Shown: one piece after another, positions 7,244 to 14,536 of the stretch
Position numbering within the stretch: the first letter of the stretch is position 1
How the letters are laid out: the number at the start of each line of letters is the position of its first letter
Source: Deltaproteobacteria bacterium
Lineage (GTDB): Bacteria > Desulfobacterota > Desulfuromonadia > Geobacterales > Pseudopelobacteraceae
DNA length: 19,700 nt
NCBI GenBank assembly: GCA_016219145.1
Contig: JACRCG010000252.1
Span: 1-19,700, forward strand
Reading direction: 5' to 3'
The notes under the pieces: generated by a model
Databases searched by the model: none
Told to the model about the DNA's origin: nothing
The model's input: only the letters and a program-made list of their open reading frames with translations
Program-made: the position numbers and the translations under genes

Positions 7244-7673
7244 TGGACAGATTGTGGAGATTTTTTGCGATGGAGCTTGTAGCGGCAATCCGGGCCCGGG
7301 GGGATACGGAGCCATCCTCCGCTACGGCGGGCACGAAAAGGAGATCAGCGGCGGTGCGACTGAGACAACCAACAACCGCATGGAGCTGAGTGCTGCAATA
7401 GAAGCGCTGCGTCTTTTAACCAGACCGTGCCGGGTAACCGTCACGACCGACTCACAGTACCTGGTCAAGGGGATCACCCAGTGGATCACCGGCTGGCAAC
7501 GCAACGGCTGGCGCAACAGCAAGAAAGAACCGGTCGTAAACAGGGACTTGTGGGAGCTGCTGCTTGAAGCCACGCAAAAACATAGCGTACAGTGGAAATG
7601 GGTTCGCGGGCATGCCGGGCATGCCGAAAACGAACGCTGCGACCAGCTGGCACGAATGGGCATTCCCAACTGA
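7227..7673 (+). CDS. rnhA: Ribonuclease HI
   Basis: 148 residues; cuts the RNA strand of RNA-DNA hybrids (R-loops, primers). All catalytic residues of E. coli RNase HI are found at a constant +5 shift: Asp15 (FCDGACSGNPG), Glu53 (NNRMELSA), Asp75 (TTDSQYL), His129 (VRGHAGH) and Asp139 (CDQLA). The basic handle region WQRNGWRNSKKEPV at about 90-103 is also present, so this is the bacterial type with substrate-binding handle. The C-terminus is a few residues shorter than E. coli. The start ATG at 7227 lies inside the plsC gene and is preceded by a GAAGG stretch, so the pair is likely one transcript. Confidence 0.96.
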   Translation: MSAKPDGQIVEIFCDGACSGNPGPGGYGAILRYGGHEKEISGGATETTNNRMELSAAIEALRLLTRPCRVTVTTDSQYLVKGITQWITGWQRNGWRNSKKEPVVNRDLWELLLEATQKHSVQWKWVRGHAGHAENERCDQLARMGIPN

Positions 7674-7693
7674 TTTAATAAATTTTGAGCGGT

Positions 7694-8206
7694 TTATTGT
7701 TTTGTGGCCGGGACAAAACCAACCAGCGTGAATCCGAATTTAGGATGCATGAAGGCATGCGTGTTGGGAAAATTGGAGAAAAGCCACCCCTTGTATATCA
7801 GCGTGCTGGCATCGGTTATACTGACCTTCACGCCCGGGTTCTTCAGCTCGTTTGAAGTTGAGGTCACACTGGAACCCTGCATGACAAAGGTGGGCAGGAA
7901 AGCTTCGATTGTGATTGTGAGGTTCGAAGATGGAATGCGGGAGGAGCCGCCGATGGGCACAGTATAAATATTTTCGGTGGCACGGGCTTTGTCGATCACC
8001 GCAATTTTTACAGCCTTCCAGGCGCTGGCGACTTCCGGAGGTACGATTACGGTCTTTTCTTTGACAGGCTGGTGGGAAACGTTGGGCCTGAAGGCGGCCG
8101 GAGGCTGTTCGTTGCTGCCCTGACATGCGGTTATCAGCCACATCGCAACCAATGCAAGCAGAGCATTCTGTACATGGATCGAAAGGGTCACTGAAATACC
8201 CGGCAA
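7694..8206 (-). CDS. DUF2155-like lipoprotein
   Basis: About 170 residues with a hydrophobic N-terminus ending in a lipobox ITAC (25-28), so it is probably lipid-modified at Cys28 and anchored in the envelope. A Pro-rich linker follows (about 34-57), then a compact domain from about 60 with pattern WKAVKIAVIDKA, NLTITIEAFLPTF, KGWLFSNFPNTHAF and HPKFGFTLVGF. This matches my memory of DUF2155 proteins found in delta-proteobacteria; function is unknown. The start is uncertain: TTG at 8206 is only 5 nt after the tRNA-Ser CCA and has no ribosome-binding site. GTG at 8191 is an equally plausible start with a weak CCGGG upstream. The n-region lacks Lys/Arg either way. It may be transcribed together with the tRNA. 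Confidence 0.7.
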   Translation of the reverse strand: MPGISVTLSIHVQNALLALVAMWLITACQGSNEQPPAAFRPNVSHQPVKEKTVIVPPEVASAWKAVKIAVIDKARATENIYTVPIGGSSRIPSSNLTITIEAFLPTFVMQGSSVTSTSNELKNPGVKVSITDASTLIYKGWLFSNFPNTHAFMHPKFGFTLVGFVPATKQ

Positions 8207-8211
8207 TAAAA

Positions 8212-8304
8212 TGGCGGAGAGAGAGGGATTCGAACCCTCGATACCGGTTTCCCAGTATACTCGCTTAGCAGGCGAGCGCCTTCGACCTACTCGGCCATCT
8301 CTCC
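8212..8304 (-). tRNA. tRNA-Ser (anticodon GCU)
   Basis: A 93-nt class II tRNA read on the minus strand. The acceptor stem GGAGAGA (8304-8298) pairs with TCTCTCC (8222-8216), followed by discriminator G and an encoded CCA (8214-8212). The T arm is GAGGG-TTCGAAT-CCCTC. The anticodon loop CTGCTAA sits between GCTCGC-like stems, giving anticodon GCT, which reads AGC/AGU serine codons. A long variable arm (TATACTGGGAAACCGGTATC region) is present, as expected for serine tRNAs. Lies between mglA and the lipoprotein gene on the same strand. Confidence 0.96.
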
Positions 8305-8411
8305 GTATGTTTGTCCCTGGCTGCCGTGAAGACTCTGCTTATCAGGGCCCGGCAACCAAGGGAGTGGATGTCTACCACGCAAAGCCAACAAAATCAAGTC
8401 CAAAGAACAGA

Positions 8412-8999
8412 TTATTTTCCTTTTTTCAGATCCACCAGAATCGACTTGGCCACAGCTTTCAGGGTTTCAAAAACCCCTTCTCCAGTCGTGGCGCAGGCTT
8501 CATAGTCGGGCACATTGGTCGGATTCAACTCGCGGCGCAGTTCCTCAACTGACATGGCGCCCGGCAAGTCGCGCTTGTTGTACTGTACCACATACGGCAG
8601 CTTGTCCAGATCATACCCCTGCTCTTTCAGGTTAAGCCGCAGGTTCTCCAGTGACTCGATGTTGGCGTCGATCCGCTCTTCCTGAGAATCAGCTACAAAT
8701 ACAACCCCGTCAACACCCTTCAGAATCAGCTTGCGGGATGCGTCATAAAAGACCTGGCCAGGAACGGTGTACAGGTGGAAACGGGTCTTGAAGCCCCGTA
8801 TCTCGCCCAGGGAGAGCGGCAGAAAGTCAAAAAACAGGGTGCGCTCGGTCTCAGTCGCCAGACTGATCATCTTCCCCTTGGCGTCCGGTGCGGTCTTCTG
8901 ATAAACGAACTGAAGATTGGTGGTCTTGCCGCACAGCCCTGGACCGTAATAAACAATTTTACAGTTTATCTCGCGAGAGGCATAGTTGATGAAGGACAT
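8412..8999 (-). CDS. mglA: Cell-polarity small GTPase MglA
   Basis: A Ras-like GTPase of 195 residues, the same length as Myxococcus MglA. P-loop GPGLCGKT is at 19-26, the G3 region is TVPGQ at 78-82 (Thr in place of the Ras Asp, as is standard for MglA), and G4 is NKRD at 141-144. Cytoplasmic switch protein that sets front-rear polarity and, in type-IV-pilus bacteria, directs pilus machinery to one pole. MglB, its GAP, is encoded 22 nt upstream in the same direction. The start ATG at 8999 has GAGGT nearby upstream. It is likely regulated with mglB from the promoter at 9579-9607. Confidence 0.95.
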   Translation of the reverse strand: MSFINYASREINCKIVYYGPGLCGKTTNLQFVYQKTAPDAKGKMISLATETERTLFFDFLPLSLGEIRGFKTRFHLYTVPGQVFYDASRKLILKGVDGVVFVADSQEERIDANIESLENLRLNLKEQGYDLDKLPYVVQYNKRDLPGAMSVEELRRELNPTNVPDYEACATTGEGVFETLKAVAKSILVDLKKGK

Positions 9000-9021
9000 C
9001 TTTGGCTTACCTCGTAATCAG

Positions 9022-9513
9022 TTAACTGAAAAGGTTATCGATATCGTCATCTGTGATTTCAGCGAAGGGGAAATCTGAAGAACCGCGCTTCTCTTTTTCC
9101 TCTGATTTTTTCATCAGCTTTTCAAAGATAGAGGCCAGCTCTTCCGATGACTTTTTGACCCGCAAACGCACCAGGCCCAGCGACGAGCGGCTGTCGAACA
9201 GCACAACCAGAATGACTCTGCCGGCAACAATGGAGATATGCAGGTTATCTTTCTCTCCTTCGTGAAAAAGGATCGAAAACTCTTTTTCGCCGATCAACTT
9301 TGCAAGTCCGCCGGTTGCTGCGATATTCCCGGCTGTAAGCGAGGCGAGCGATGTCGTGTCGAAACGTTCGGTTTCTCCTACCCCGGAAATGAGCTGGCCG
9401 TTCTTGTCTACCAGAAAAATGACCTTGGAGTTTGCTTCCTTCAGCAAACGCCCGATGACATCGTTAATCTCCTGGAACTCTTCTTCGTACATGACCAGCT
9501 GCGGATTGGACAT
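9022..9513 (-). CDS. mglB: MglB, roadblock/LC7-domain GTPase-activating protein of MglA
   Basis: 163 residues with a roadblock/LC7 fold: the helix-strand opening around YEEEFQEINDVIGRLLKEA, then VIFLVDKNGQLISGVG, the TTSLASLTAGNIAATGGLAKLIGEKEF helix region and the strands HISIVAGRVILVVLFD. Two MglB copies act on MglA to stimulate GTP hydrolysis and confine MglA-GTP to the leading pole. A charged linker (KKSEEKEKRGSS) leads to an acidic C-terminal tail, EITDDDIDNLFS, that is characteristic of the MglB group in Geobacter-like genomes. Start ATG at 9513 is preceded by AAGGAGAG at good spacing. First gene of the pair with mglA 22 nt downstream. Confidence 0.93.
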   Translation of the reverse strand: MSNPQLVMYEEEFQEINDVIGRLLKEANSKVIFLVDKNGQLISGVGETERFDTTSLASLTAGNIAATGGLAKLIGEKEFSILFHEGEKDNLHISIVAGRVILVVLFDSRSSLGLVRLRVKKSSEELASIFEKLMKKSEEKEKRGSSDFPFAEITDDDIDNLFS

Positions 9514-9578
9514 GCTTCTCTCCTTGCCCGTCGGCTATATGACATCACAGCTCGTGTCCCAAATTAAAAATATCGTTG

Positions 9579-9607
9579 CTTATATCAAAACTCTCGGTCT
9601 GTTACAA
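9579..9607 (-). promoter_or_regulatory. Candidate mglBA promoter
   Basis: Minus strand: TTGTAA (9607-9602), 17-nt spacer, TATAAG (9584-9579); 4 of 6 and 5 of 6 matches. It would give a leader of about 58 nt before mglB. Confidence 0.45.
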
Positions 9608-9642
9608 GCTTAATCAGCTAGGGTTCTGTTTCCGGAGAATAT

Positions 9643-9669
9643 CAGCTGTTTGCTTTACAAAAACAGCTG
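9643..9669. repeat. Perfect inverted repeat between mglBA and the LOG gene
   Basis: CAGCTGTTT (9643-9651) and AAACAGCTG (9661-9669), a perfect 9-bp dyad with a 9-nt centre. Each arm contains the palindrome CAGCTG, so two CAGCTG sites lie 21 bp apart, two helical turns on one DNA face. This geometry fits an operator for a dimeric regulator serving the divergent promoters; no regulator is identified. It could also fold as an RNA hairpin in a LOG-direction transcript. Confidence 0.5.
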
Positions 9670-9720
9670 TGCTACCTTGCGCGGGCTAAAAATCATAACT
9701 TATAAGCAGGGCACTACACT

Positions 9721-10749
9721 ATGGAATTAAGCTTCTCCCGCTCCAACCCGCAGATAGACCAGCTCATCGCGCGCCTGATAGAAGAGTCGGGCGGCGTTCA
9801 TCATCCGGAGATCATCCGCGAGATGCTCCTGGCTACGCTGAAAATAGGCCAGGAGGTTGATTATCTGGCCGACTTGAAACTGATCAACCGTACCTTGCGC
9901 GAAATGCGTTACACCGCCAAGGTTTTCGGCCCGTACCGTAATCGCAAGAAGGTTACAATATTCGGCTCGGCACGCACTGAACATCATGAAGAGATGTACC
10001 AGAAGTGCCTGCGCTTCAGCCGGAGTCTGGCTGAAAACGGTTACATGGTGATCACCGGAGGCGGCCCCGGCATCATGCAGGCCGGAAATGAGGGAGCCGG
10101 AAGCGACAATTCCTTCGCAGTTAATATCCGTCTCCCTTTTGAGCAGAAACCCAATCCGGTCATGTACAGAAACCCCCGCCTGGTGACGTACAAATATTTC
10201 TTCAACAGGAAGGTAGCCTTTGTAAAAGAGGCTGATGCCATCGTGGTGTTTCCGGGCGGGTTTGGAACCCTGGACGAAGCGATGGAGGTGTTCACGCTGA
10301 TCCAGACCGGCAAGACCTCACCAAAACCCCTCATTTTGATGGATGACAGTGAAGGCTACTGGGAGAAATTCTTTGATTTTGTAAAACAGAGCCTGCTGGT
10401 AAACGGTTTCATATCCGGTGAGGATTTTTCACTGTTCACCATCACCAGCAGTGAGCAGGAAGCTTTTGATGTGATCGAAACCTTTTACCGCAGCTATCAT
10501 TCACTCCGTTTCATTGAAAACAGGCTGGTAATCAGACTGAACAAGGAAATTTCCGAAGCCCAGATTGCAACGCTGACGGAAGAGTTCCCGGAGCTGATTC
10601 AGGATGGTGACCGGATCAGCTGCTGCAAAAGCTTTCCCGAAGAAATTGACGAGCCGGATCTTGCACATTTGCCCAGGATAACCATGTTGTTCGACCATCA
10701 TCACTACGGACTGCTGATCGCGTTCATAAACCGCATAAATACCTTCTGA
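9721..10749 (+). CDS. LOG-family protein (TIGR00730-like, nucleotide 5'-monophosphate phosphoribohydrolase-like)
   Basis: 342 residues. The central Rossmann domain (about 78-225) has ITGGGPGIMQAGNEGA at 111-126 and the LOG signature PGGFGTLDE at 178-186, the motif that binds and hydrolyses nucleotide monophosphates in cytokinin-activating LOG enzymes and in the bacterial PpnN/YgdH type. N-terminal (1-77) and C-terminal (about 226-342) extensions make it longer than plant-type LOG (about 200 residues), so the small-LOG reaction should not be assumed; PpnN-like nucleotide hydrolysis is an alternative. A weak CAGGG Shine-Dalgarno precedes the ATG. A TATAAG box at 9701-9706 is only 15 nt upstream, so the leader may be very short. 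Monocistronic or leading the PBP gene, which has its own promoter. Confidence 0.85.
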   Translation: MELSFSRSNPQIDQLIARLIEESGGVHHPEIIREMLLATLKIGQEVDYLADLKLINRTLREMRYTAKVFGPYRNRKKVTIFGSARTEHHEEMYQKCLRFSRSLAENGYMVITGGGPGIMQAGNEGAGSDNSFAVNIRLPFEQKPNPVMYRNPRLVTYKYFFNRKVAFVKEADAIVVFPGGFGTLDEAMEVFTLIQTGKTSPKPLILMDDSEGYWEKFFDFVKQSLLVNGFISGEDFSLFTITSSEQEAFDVIETFYRSYHSLRFIENRLVIRLNKEISEAQIATLTEEFPELIQDGDRISCCKSFPEEIDEPDLAHLPRITMLFDHHHYGLLIAFINRINTF

Positions 10750-10762
10750 CGGGTGAGGTTCG

Positions 10763-10792
10763 TTGACAACGACCAGAGCTTGACGTTATAGT
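10763..10792 (+). promoter_or_regulatory. Strong candidate promoter of the transpeptidase gene
   Basis: TTGACA (10763-10768), 18-nt spacer, TATAGT (10787-10792): 6 of 6 and 5 of 6 matches. It is placed in the 70-nt gap after the LOG gene and gives a leader of about 20 nt before ATG at 10820. Confidence 0.6.
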
Positions 10793-10819
10793 GCGCCATC
10801 ACAATTATCCCGGAATGCC

Positions 10820-12220
10820 ATGCAGGATCTCAAAAATTTATCAAGAAAAAAGCCCTCCCGCGGTTTCAGCATTTTCGGTTCTGGCAGCAATAACAGACGT
10901 TTCAAGCCAGCCGCCGAGCCGCTCAGGTTCCGCCTTGCTATTCCTGTCGGCAAACGCAGGCAGCAGATCAAACTGGCGTTGCTCTTTCTGGCCGTAGTTC
11001 TGGCGCTGGCGCCGGTCTGCGCGAGTTTATTGCGCAAGGCGCCTCCCATCTGGCCGCAGATTACTTCATGGATCAACTTCCACGCCGAAGCGCCTCCAAA
11101 GACGGTTGAGGCGGCCATACCTCCAACTGTTCCGAGTCACTTTGAGACGGCCGGAAATCTGCTCGGTAAAGCTGAAAATGTCGACGGCCAGCTCTCGGCT
11201 GTTGCTCCGGACGGCATTCGCTACAACTACACCCTTCTGGGGGGCTTGCAAAAAAGGGTACATGACTATCTGGCTCTGCACCAGGTGCCTTATGCGGTTT
11301 TCGTGGCCATAGAGCCCTCAACCGGGCGCATACTGGGCATGACATCCTACTCGTCAGTAGATCCTAACTGGGGCAGAGAAGCATTTTACGGACTTTATCC
11401 GATGGCCTCGCTGTTCAAGATTATTACAGCCTCGGCTGCTCTGGAATCCAGAAAGATTACACCCGGCACGGTGATAGAGTTCCGTGGCAACTCCTATTCA
11501 GAAAACCCGCGCTACTGGTACGCCAGCCCAAAAGGCAGGAACAACCGTATGGACGTTACCCACGCCATGGGCAAATCCATCAACCCGGTCTACGGTCGCC
11601 TGGCGAGCGACATTGCCGGCAGAAATTCCATCATGGCTTCCGTGGACCGTTTTGGCTTCAATCAGAATATTTTCCCGGGAATACCGGTCAAGAGCAGTCA
11701 AGCCGCCGCGCCTGCCAGTGACCATAATCTGATGCTGATGGGGGCGGGACTGGATCACGATGTTAAAATCTCGCCGCTTCATGCAGCTGTTATCATGTCT
11801 GCCATCGCCAACAACGGCAAAATGATGGCGCCGGCGTTGACCAGAAACAGTGTGACCGCCGGCGGAATAGAAGAAAATTTGTTTGTTCCGAAGGAGTTGC
11901 GCCAGCTGGTGGCGCCGGAAACGGCCGCCTCACTGAAGCAGATGCTTTCAAGCACGGTACTGACCGGCACATCCCGCAAAGCTTTTCACGACAGACGCGG
12001 CCGGCCGCTTCTGCGCGTGCCGATTGCGGCCAAAACCGGTTCGATCAACGGCACAGATCCCAAGGGGCACTATTCCTGGTTTGCAGCCTTTGCTCCAATA
12101 GACAACCCGCGTATCGCGCTGGCAGCACTGGTAATAAATCCCGACAAATGGAAGATCAAGGCATCACAGGTAGGAGAGCAGGCTCTGGAGGAATTTTTCA
12201 GAAAACAGGGGCGGGATTAG
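10820..12220 (+). CDS. Penicillin-binding protein, monofunctional transpeptidase-type
   Basis: 466 residues. A basic cytoplasmic N-terminus (1-50, with RRFKP and GKRRQQ) is followed by one membrane helix at about 52-70. The transpeptidase domain carries the serine active-site motifs SLFK (Ser197-Lys200), SIN (253-255) and KTG (405-407), the complete set for peptidoglycan cross-linking in the periplasm. SxxK lies only about 125 residues after the helix, compared with about 270 in FtsI, so the usual dimerisation/pedestal domain is absent or tiny. It is therefore not a standard FtsI or PBP2 and may be a minor class B-like or PbpA-like enzyme. The weak GGA before the ATG is compensated by a near-consensus promoter. 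Its TAG overlaps the stop of lpxH on the other strand by 4 nt, so no terminator separates them. Confidence 0.88.
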   Translation: MQDLKNLSRKKPSRGFSIFGSGSNNRRFKPAAEPLRFRLAIPVGKRRQQIKLALLFLAVVLALAPVCASLLRKAPPIWPQITSWINFHAEAPPKTVEAAIPPTVPSHFETAGNLLGKAENVDGQLSAVAPDGIRYNYTLLGGLQKRVHDYLALHQVPYAVFVAIEPSTGRILGMTSYSSVDPNWGREAFYGLYPMASLFKIITASAALESRKITPGTVIEFRGNSYSENPRYWYASPKGRNNRMDVTHAMGKSINPVYGRLASDIAGRNSIMASVDRFGFNQNIFPGIPVKSSQAAAPASDHNLMLMGAGLDHDVKISPLHAAVIMSAIANNGKMMAPALTRNSVTAGGIEENLFVPKELRQLVAPETAASLKQMLSSTVLTGTSRKAFHDRRGRPLLRVPIAAKTGSINGTDPKGHYSWFAAFAPIDNPRIALAALVINPDKWKIKASQVGEQALEEFFRKQGRD

Positions 12221-12951
12221 TCTGTCTTCGTGGAAGAATAAGTCATAAGGCGCAGCTCGCCATTTTGCATCTCACCGAATGTGAACTGTTCCATCCAGTC
12301 CCCCAGAGACAAGATGGTGAAGGCTTTGTCGCTGGACTGCTCGCAGAATGCCACGTGAAAGTGGCCAGTTACCAGGCCGCTGCACCCTTTTTGCCGCACA
12401 GTCAGGGCAAAATTCCGGATTATCGAATGGTAATCCCACCTGGCGGACTTGACATGATACTTTGATTGGCTGGAGCGCTGCAGCTTCGCTTTGATCGAAA
12501 GAGCAAGAGCTGGCGGCATAACCCTGACTGCCGCTGCTGCCGCCCGGTTGCGCAGAATCAGACGCAGCAGCCTGTAGCCGTAGTCGGCGCGGTTGATCTG
12601 GTCGCCATGACAAAGATAGAGGCGTTTCCCCTGAATTTCCTGTATGATGGGGATCACGTGGATCTCGGCTTTCAGACGGCGCGAAAAAACTTCGCCCAGA
12701 TGGAAGTCATGGTTGCCTTCAAAGAATACCAGGCGGCACCCGGAAGCGACCAACCGGTCGAGCGCTTCCAGCAGCTGATCGTATTGCCGGAAGGGCTGCG
12801 AGGGGAAACCGACCCAGAAGTCAAACAGATCGCCCATTATGTAGAGCGACTCTGTATTTCCGGTCAATTCTTCAAGGAAACCGAGCAACAGTTTGTAATT
12901 GCCGTCCGCCGGATCCTTGAGATGAGCGTCGGCCAGAAATATCGTGCGCAT
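12217..12951 (-). CDS. lpxH: LpxH-type UDP-2,3-diacylglucosamine diphosphatase (metallophosphoesterase)
   Basis: 244 residues starting at ATG 12951. The frame stays open upstream to 13260, but that part lies antisense to the UPF0158 gene and the calcineurin-like fold begins right here (MRTIFLADAHL), so the shorter start was chosen. Metal ligands match E. coli LpxH closely: Asp8, His10, Asp41 (GDLFD), Asn80 (GNHD), His115 (CHGD), His197 and His199 (GHFH). LpxH splits UDP-2,3-diacylglucosamine to lipid X in lipid A synthesis at the inner membrane. The motif reads GNHD where E. coli has GNRD; that Arg contributes to LpxH activity, so an LpxH-like phosphatase of different role is possible. No Shine-Dalgarno is visible; a TTGACA promoter places the RNA start almost at the ATG. 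Confidence 0.82.
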   Translation of the reverse strand: MRTIFLADAHLKDPADGNYKLLLGFLEELTGNTESLYIMGDLFDFWVGFPSQPFRQYDQLLEALDRLVASGCRLVFFEGNHDFHLGEVFSRRLKAEIHVIPIIQEIQGKRLYLCHGDQINRADYGYRLLRLILRNRAAAAAVRVMPPALALSIKAKLQRSSQSKYHVKSARWDYHSIIRNFALTVRQKGCSGLVTGHFHVAFCEQSSDKAFTILSLGDWMEQFTFGEMQNGELRLMTYSSTKTD

Positions 12952-12958
12952 GGCCGGA

Positions 12959-12987
12959 ATTGTGCTGTCAAAGAGCGCTGATGTCAA
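12959..12987 (-). promoter_or_regulatory. Candidate lpxH promoter, nearly leaderless
   Basis: Minus strand: TTGACA (12987-12982), 17-nt spacer, CACAAT (12964-12959). The expected RNA start is about 12952, next to the ATG at 12951. A second TTGACA (12971-12966) lies 16 nt downstream of the first but has no matching -10. Confidence 0.4.
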
Positions 12988-12996
12988 CAAATGAAT

Positions 12997-13002
12997 AGAG
13001 GT
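12997..13002 (+). promoter_or_regulatory. Ribosome-binding site deciding the UPF0158 start
   Basis: AGAGGT, 6 nt before the ATG at 13009. An in-frame ATG at 12991 has no such site, and this element lies inside the codons it would add. Confidence 0.7.
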
Positions 13003-13008
13003 TACAGT

Positions 13009-13464
13009 ATGGGTTTCATTCACAATGTAGAAATATCGTGGGACGCTCTTTTGAACGCTTTCACCAACGGTCATGGGGACCACCTTTATTTTCTGGACAA
13101 GATGACCGGCGAGATTTTTTTTGTTTCTGCGGCGCTGGAGGATGAAGATTTCTGGCGGCAGATGGAGACAAATCAGGAGCGTTTTCTGGAAATCCCTCCC
13201 TTTGACCTGCGGGTCGAGAGACAGATCATCTCGGACTTTATCAACACCATCAAGGACCACGACCTGAAAAGCATGCTGGACGGTTTTCAGTCAGGCCGCA
13301 AACCATACGGCAATCTTGATGACATTCTGGAGTTTTTCCCCGATGACCAGGAGAGGCTCGCCGGATTAAAGGATGATTTTTTGAGCAGACGCGTGAAAAA
13401 CTGGCTGGAAGAACACAATCTTTTCACCGTTGAAGCAACCTCGCTGAGTACGCTGAGCCCCTAG
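13009..13464 (+). CDS. UPF0158 family protein
   Basis: 151 residues from the ATG at 13009 (a longer start at 12991 would add six residues but lacks a ribosome-binding site). The opening VEISWDALLNAFTN followed by HLYFLDKMTGEIFFV is the recognisable UPF0158 (PF03682) pattern; a helix-rich second half ends in RRVKNWLEEHNL. Soluble, acidic, no signal peptide or membrane segment. Function is not known for the family. Its stop is 10 nt before the start of the AI-2E permease gene, so these are likely one transcript. Divergent from lpxH with only 57 nt between the starts. Confidence 0.82.
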   Translation: MGFIHNVEISWDALLNAFTNGHGDHLYFLDKMTGEIFFVSAALEDEDFWRQMETNQERFLEIPPFDLRVERQIISDFINTIKDHDLKSMLDGFQSGRKPYGNLDDILEFFPDDQERLAGLKDDFLSRRVKNWLEEHNLFTVEATSLSTLSP

Positions 13465-13474
13465 GGAGGGGACG

Positions 13475-14536
13475 ATGGAACATACGCATCACGCCCACGC
13501 CCCTCGCAACGACTACGGCAGACTGATCGCTACAATACTTCTGTTCTGTCTTCTGGCCGCCGCCGGTTATGCGCTGCAGCACACTATTTCCTGTTTCCTG
13601 CTTTCCTGGGTAATTGCCTATCTGCTTGATCCGATTCTGCTTAAAATCGAAGAGCGCGGACTCAAACGGGTATACGGGCTCGCCCTTCTGTATGTTATCC
13701 TCGGTATACTGACCGTTTTTTTTCTGACCATCATGCTGCCGGCCGCCACCATCAGCTGGAACTCATTTGTACGGGATCTGCCGAACTACATCCAAAAAAT
13801 CAAGCAGGCCTCCATGGAATGGGAAAACCAGCTTCCAGACCGCTATGGTTCTATTGAAATAGAGTGGCTGATTGAAAAGGCTACCGGCAATATCGGAGCG
13901 GCAGCCGAAAAAACCGGCGCCTGGGCGTATTCTTTCGGCACCCGCATATTTTTCAACCTCTTCAACGTAGTTCTTTCGCCTATCCTCGTATTCTTCATGC
14001 TCTATTACAAACAGTCAGTCATCGACACGACCGCTTCATGGCTGCCGGAACGTCGCCGCGAACTTATCCTGGAGATCGGAAGAGAGGTCAACGACAGTAT
14101 CGGGGGCTATCTGCGCGGACAGGTGATGGTATCGATCATTGTGGCCGTGCTGGTAACGGTGGCGCTGTTCGCCCTTGACATCCCCCACTCGATCTTCTGC
14201 GGTGTCTTTGCCGGAGCCGCCTCGATTCTCCCTTTTATCGGCGTAATCATCGCCATACTTCCGGCGCTCTTTTTCGCCTGGTTCAAGTACCAGACGGTCG
14301 CCATTCTGGGCCAGACCGGTATAGCTTTTGCTGTTATCTATTTTTTCGAGGGTTACATCATCAAGCCGATTGTATTCAAGGGGGCTATGAATCTCAATCC
14401 GCTGGTCACAATCATCATGGTCATGGCACTCGGCGAAACATTGGGTTTCTGGGGCATTCTGCTGGCACTTCCGATCGCCTCCGCCATAAAAATAACCTGG
14501 GGTCATTTTGTCAATGGCGATTTCAAACAACATTAA
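13475..14536 (+). CDS. AI-2E/PerM-family permease
   Basis: 353 residues, normal for the family, with about seven to eight membrane helices: early pair at about 19-52 and 64-90, then a soluble loop with QKIKQASMEWENQL, and a helix-rich second half holding the conserved GGYLRGQ (about 207-213), ASILPFIGVI and GYIIKPIVFKG stretches. Family members were linked to AI-2 export in one case, but most are of unknown or Na+/H+ antiport-related function. The N-terminus is unusual: MEHTHHAHA contains four His in the first eight residues. GGGAGGGG lies just before the ATG. The end of the gene overlaps the start of the copper ATPase gene by about 23 nt, so the two are translationally linked. Confidence 0.88.
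   Translation: MEHTHHAHAPRNDYGRLIATILLFCLLAAAGYALQHTISCFLLSWVIAYLLDPILLKIEERGLKRVYGLALLYVILGILTVFFLTIMLPAATISWNSFVRDLPNYIQKIKQASMEWENQLPDRYGSIEIEWLIEKATGNIGAAAEKTGAWAYSFGTRIFFNLFNVVLSPILVFFMLYYKQSVIDTTASWLPERRRELILEIGREVNDSIGGYLRGQVMVSIIVAVLVTVALFALDIPHSIFCGVFAGAASILPFIGVIIAILPALFFAWFKYQTVAILGQTGIAFAVIYFFEGYIIKPIVFKGAMNLNPLVTIIMVMALGETLGFWGILLALPIASAIKITWGHFVNGDFKQH

Noticed and set aside
8211..8552. Plus-strand frame beginning MAEREGFEPSIP
   Set aside because: This is the well-known translation of a tRNA-Ser gene's antisense strand; it then overlaps mglA on the opposite strand.
12952..13260. Upstream extension of the lpxH frame (103 more codons)
   Set aside because: The extension is antisense to the UPF0158 gene, and the metallophosphoesterase fold begins at the ATG at 12951.
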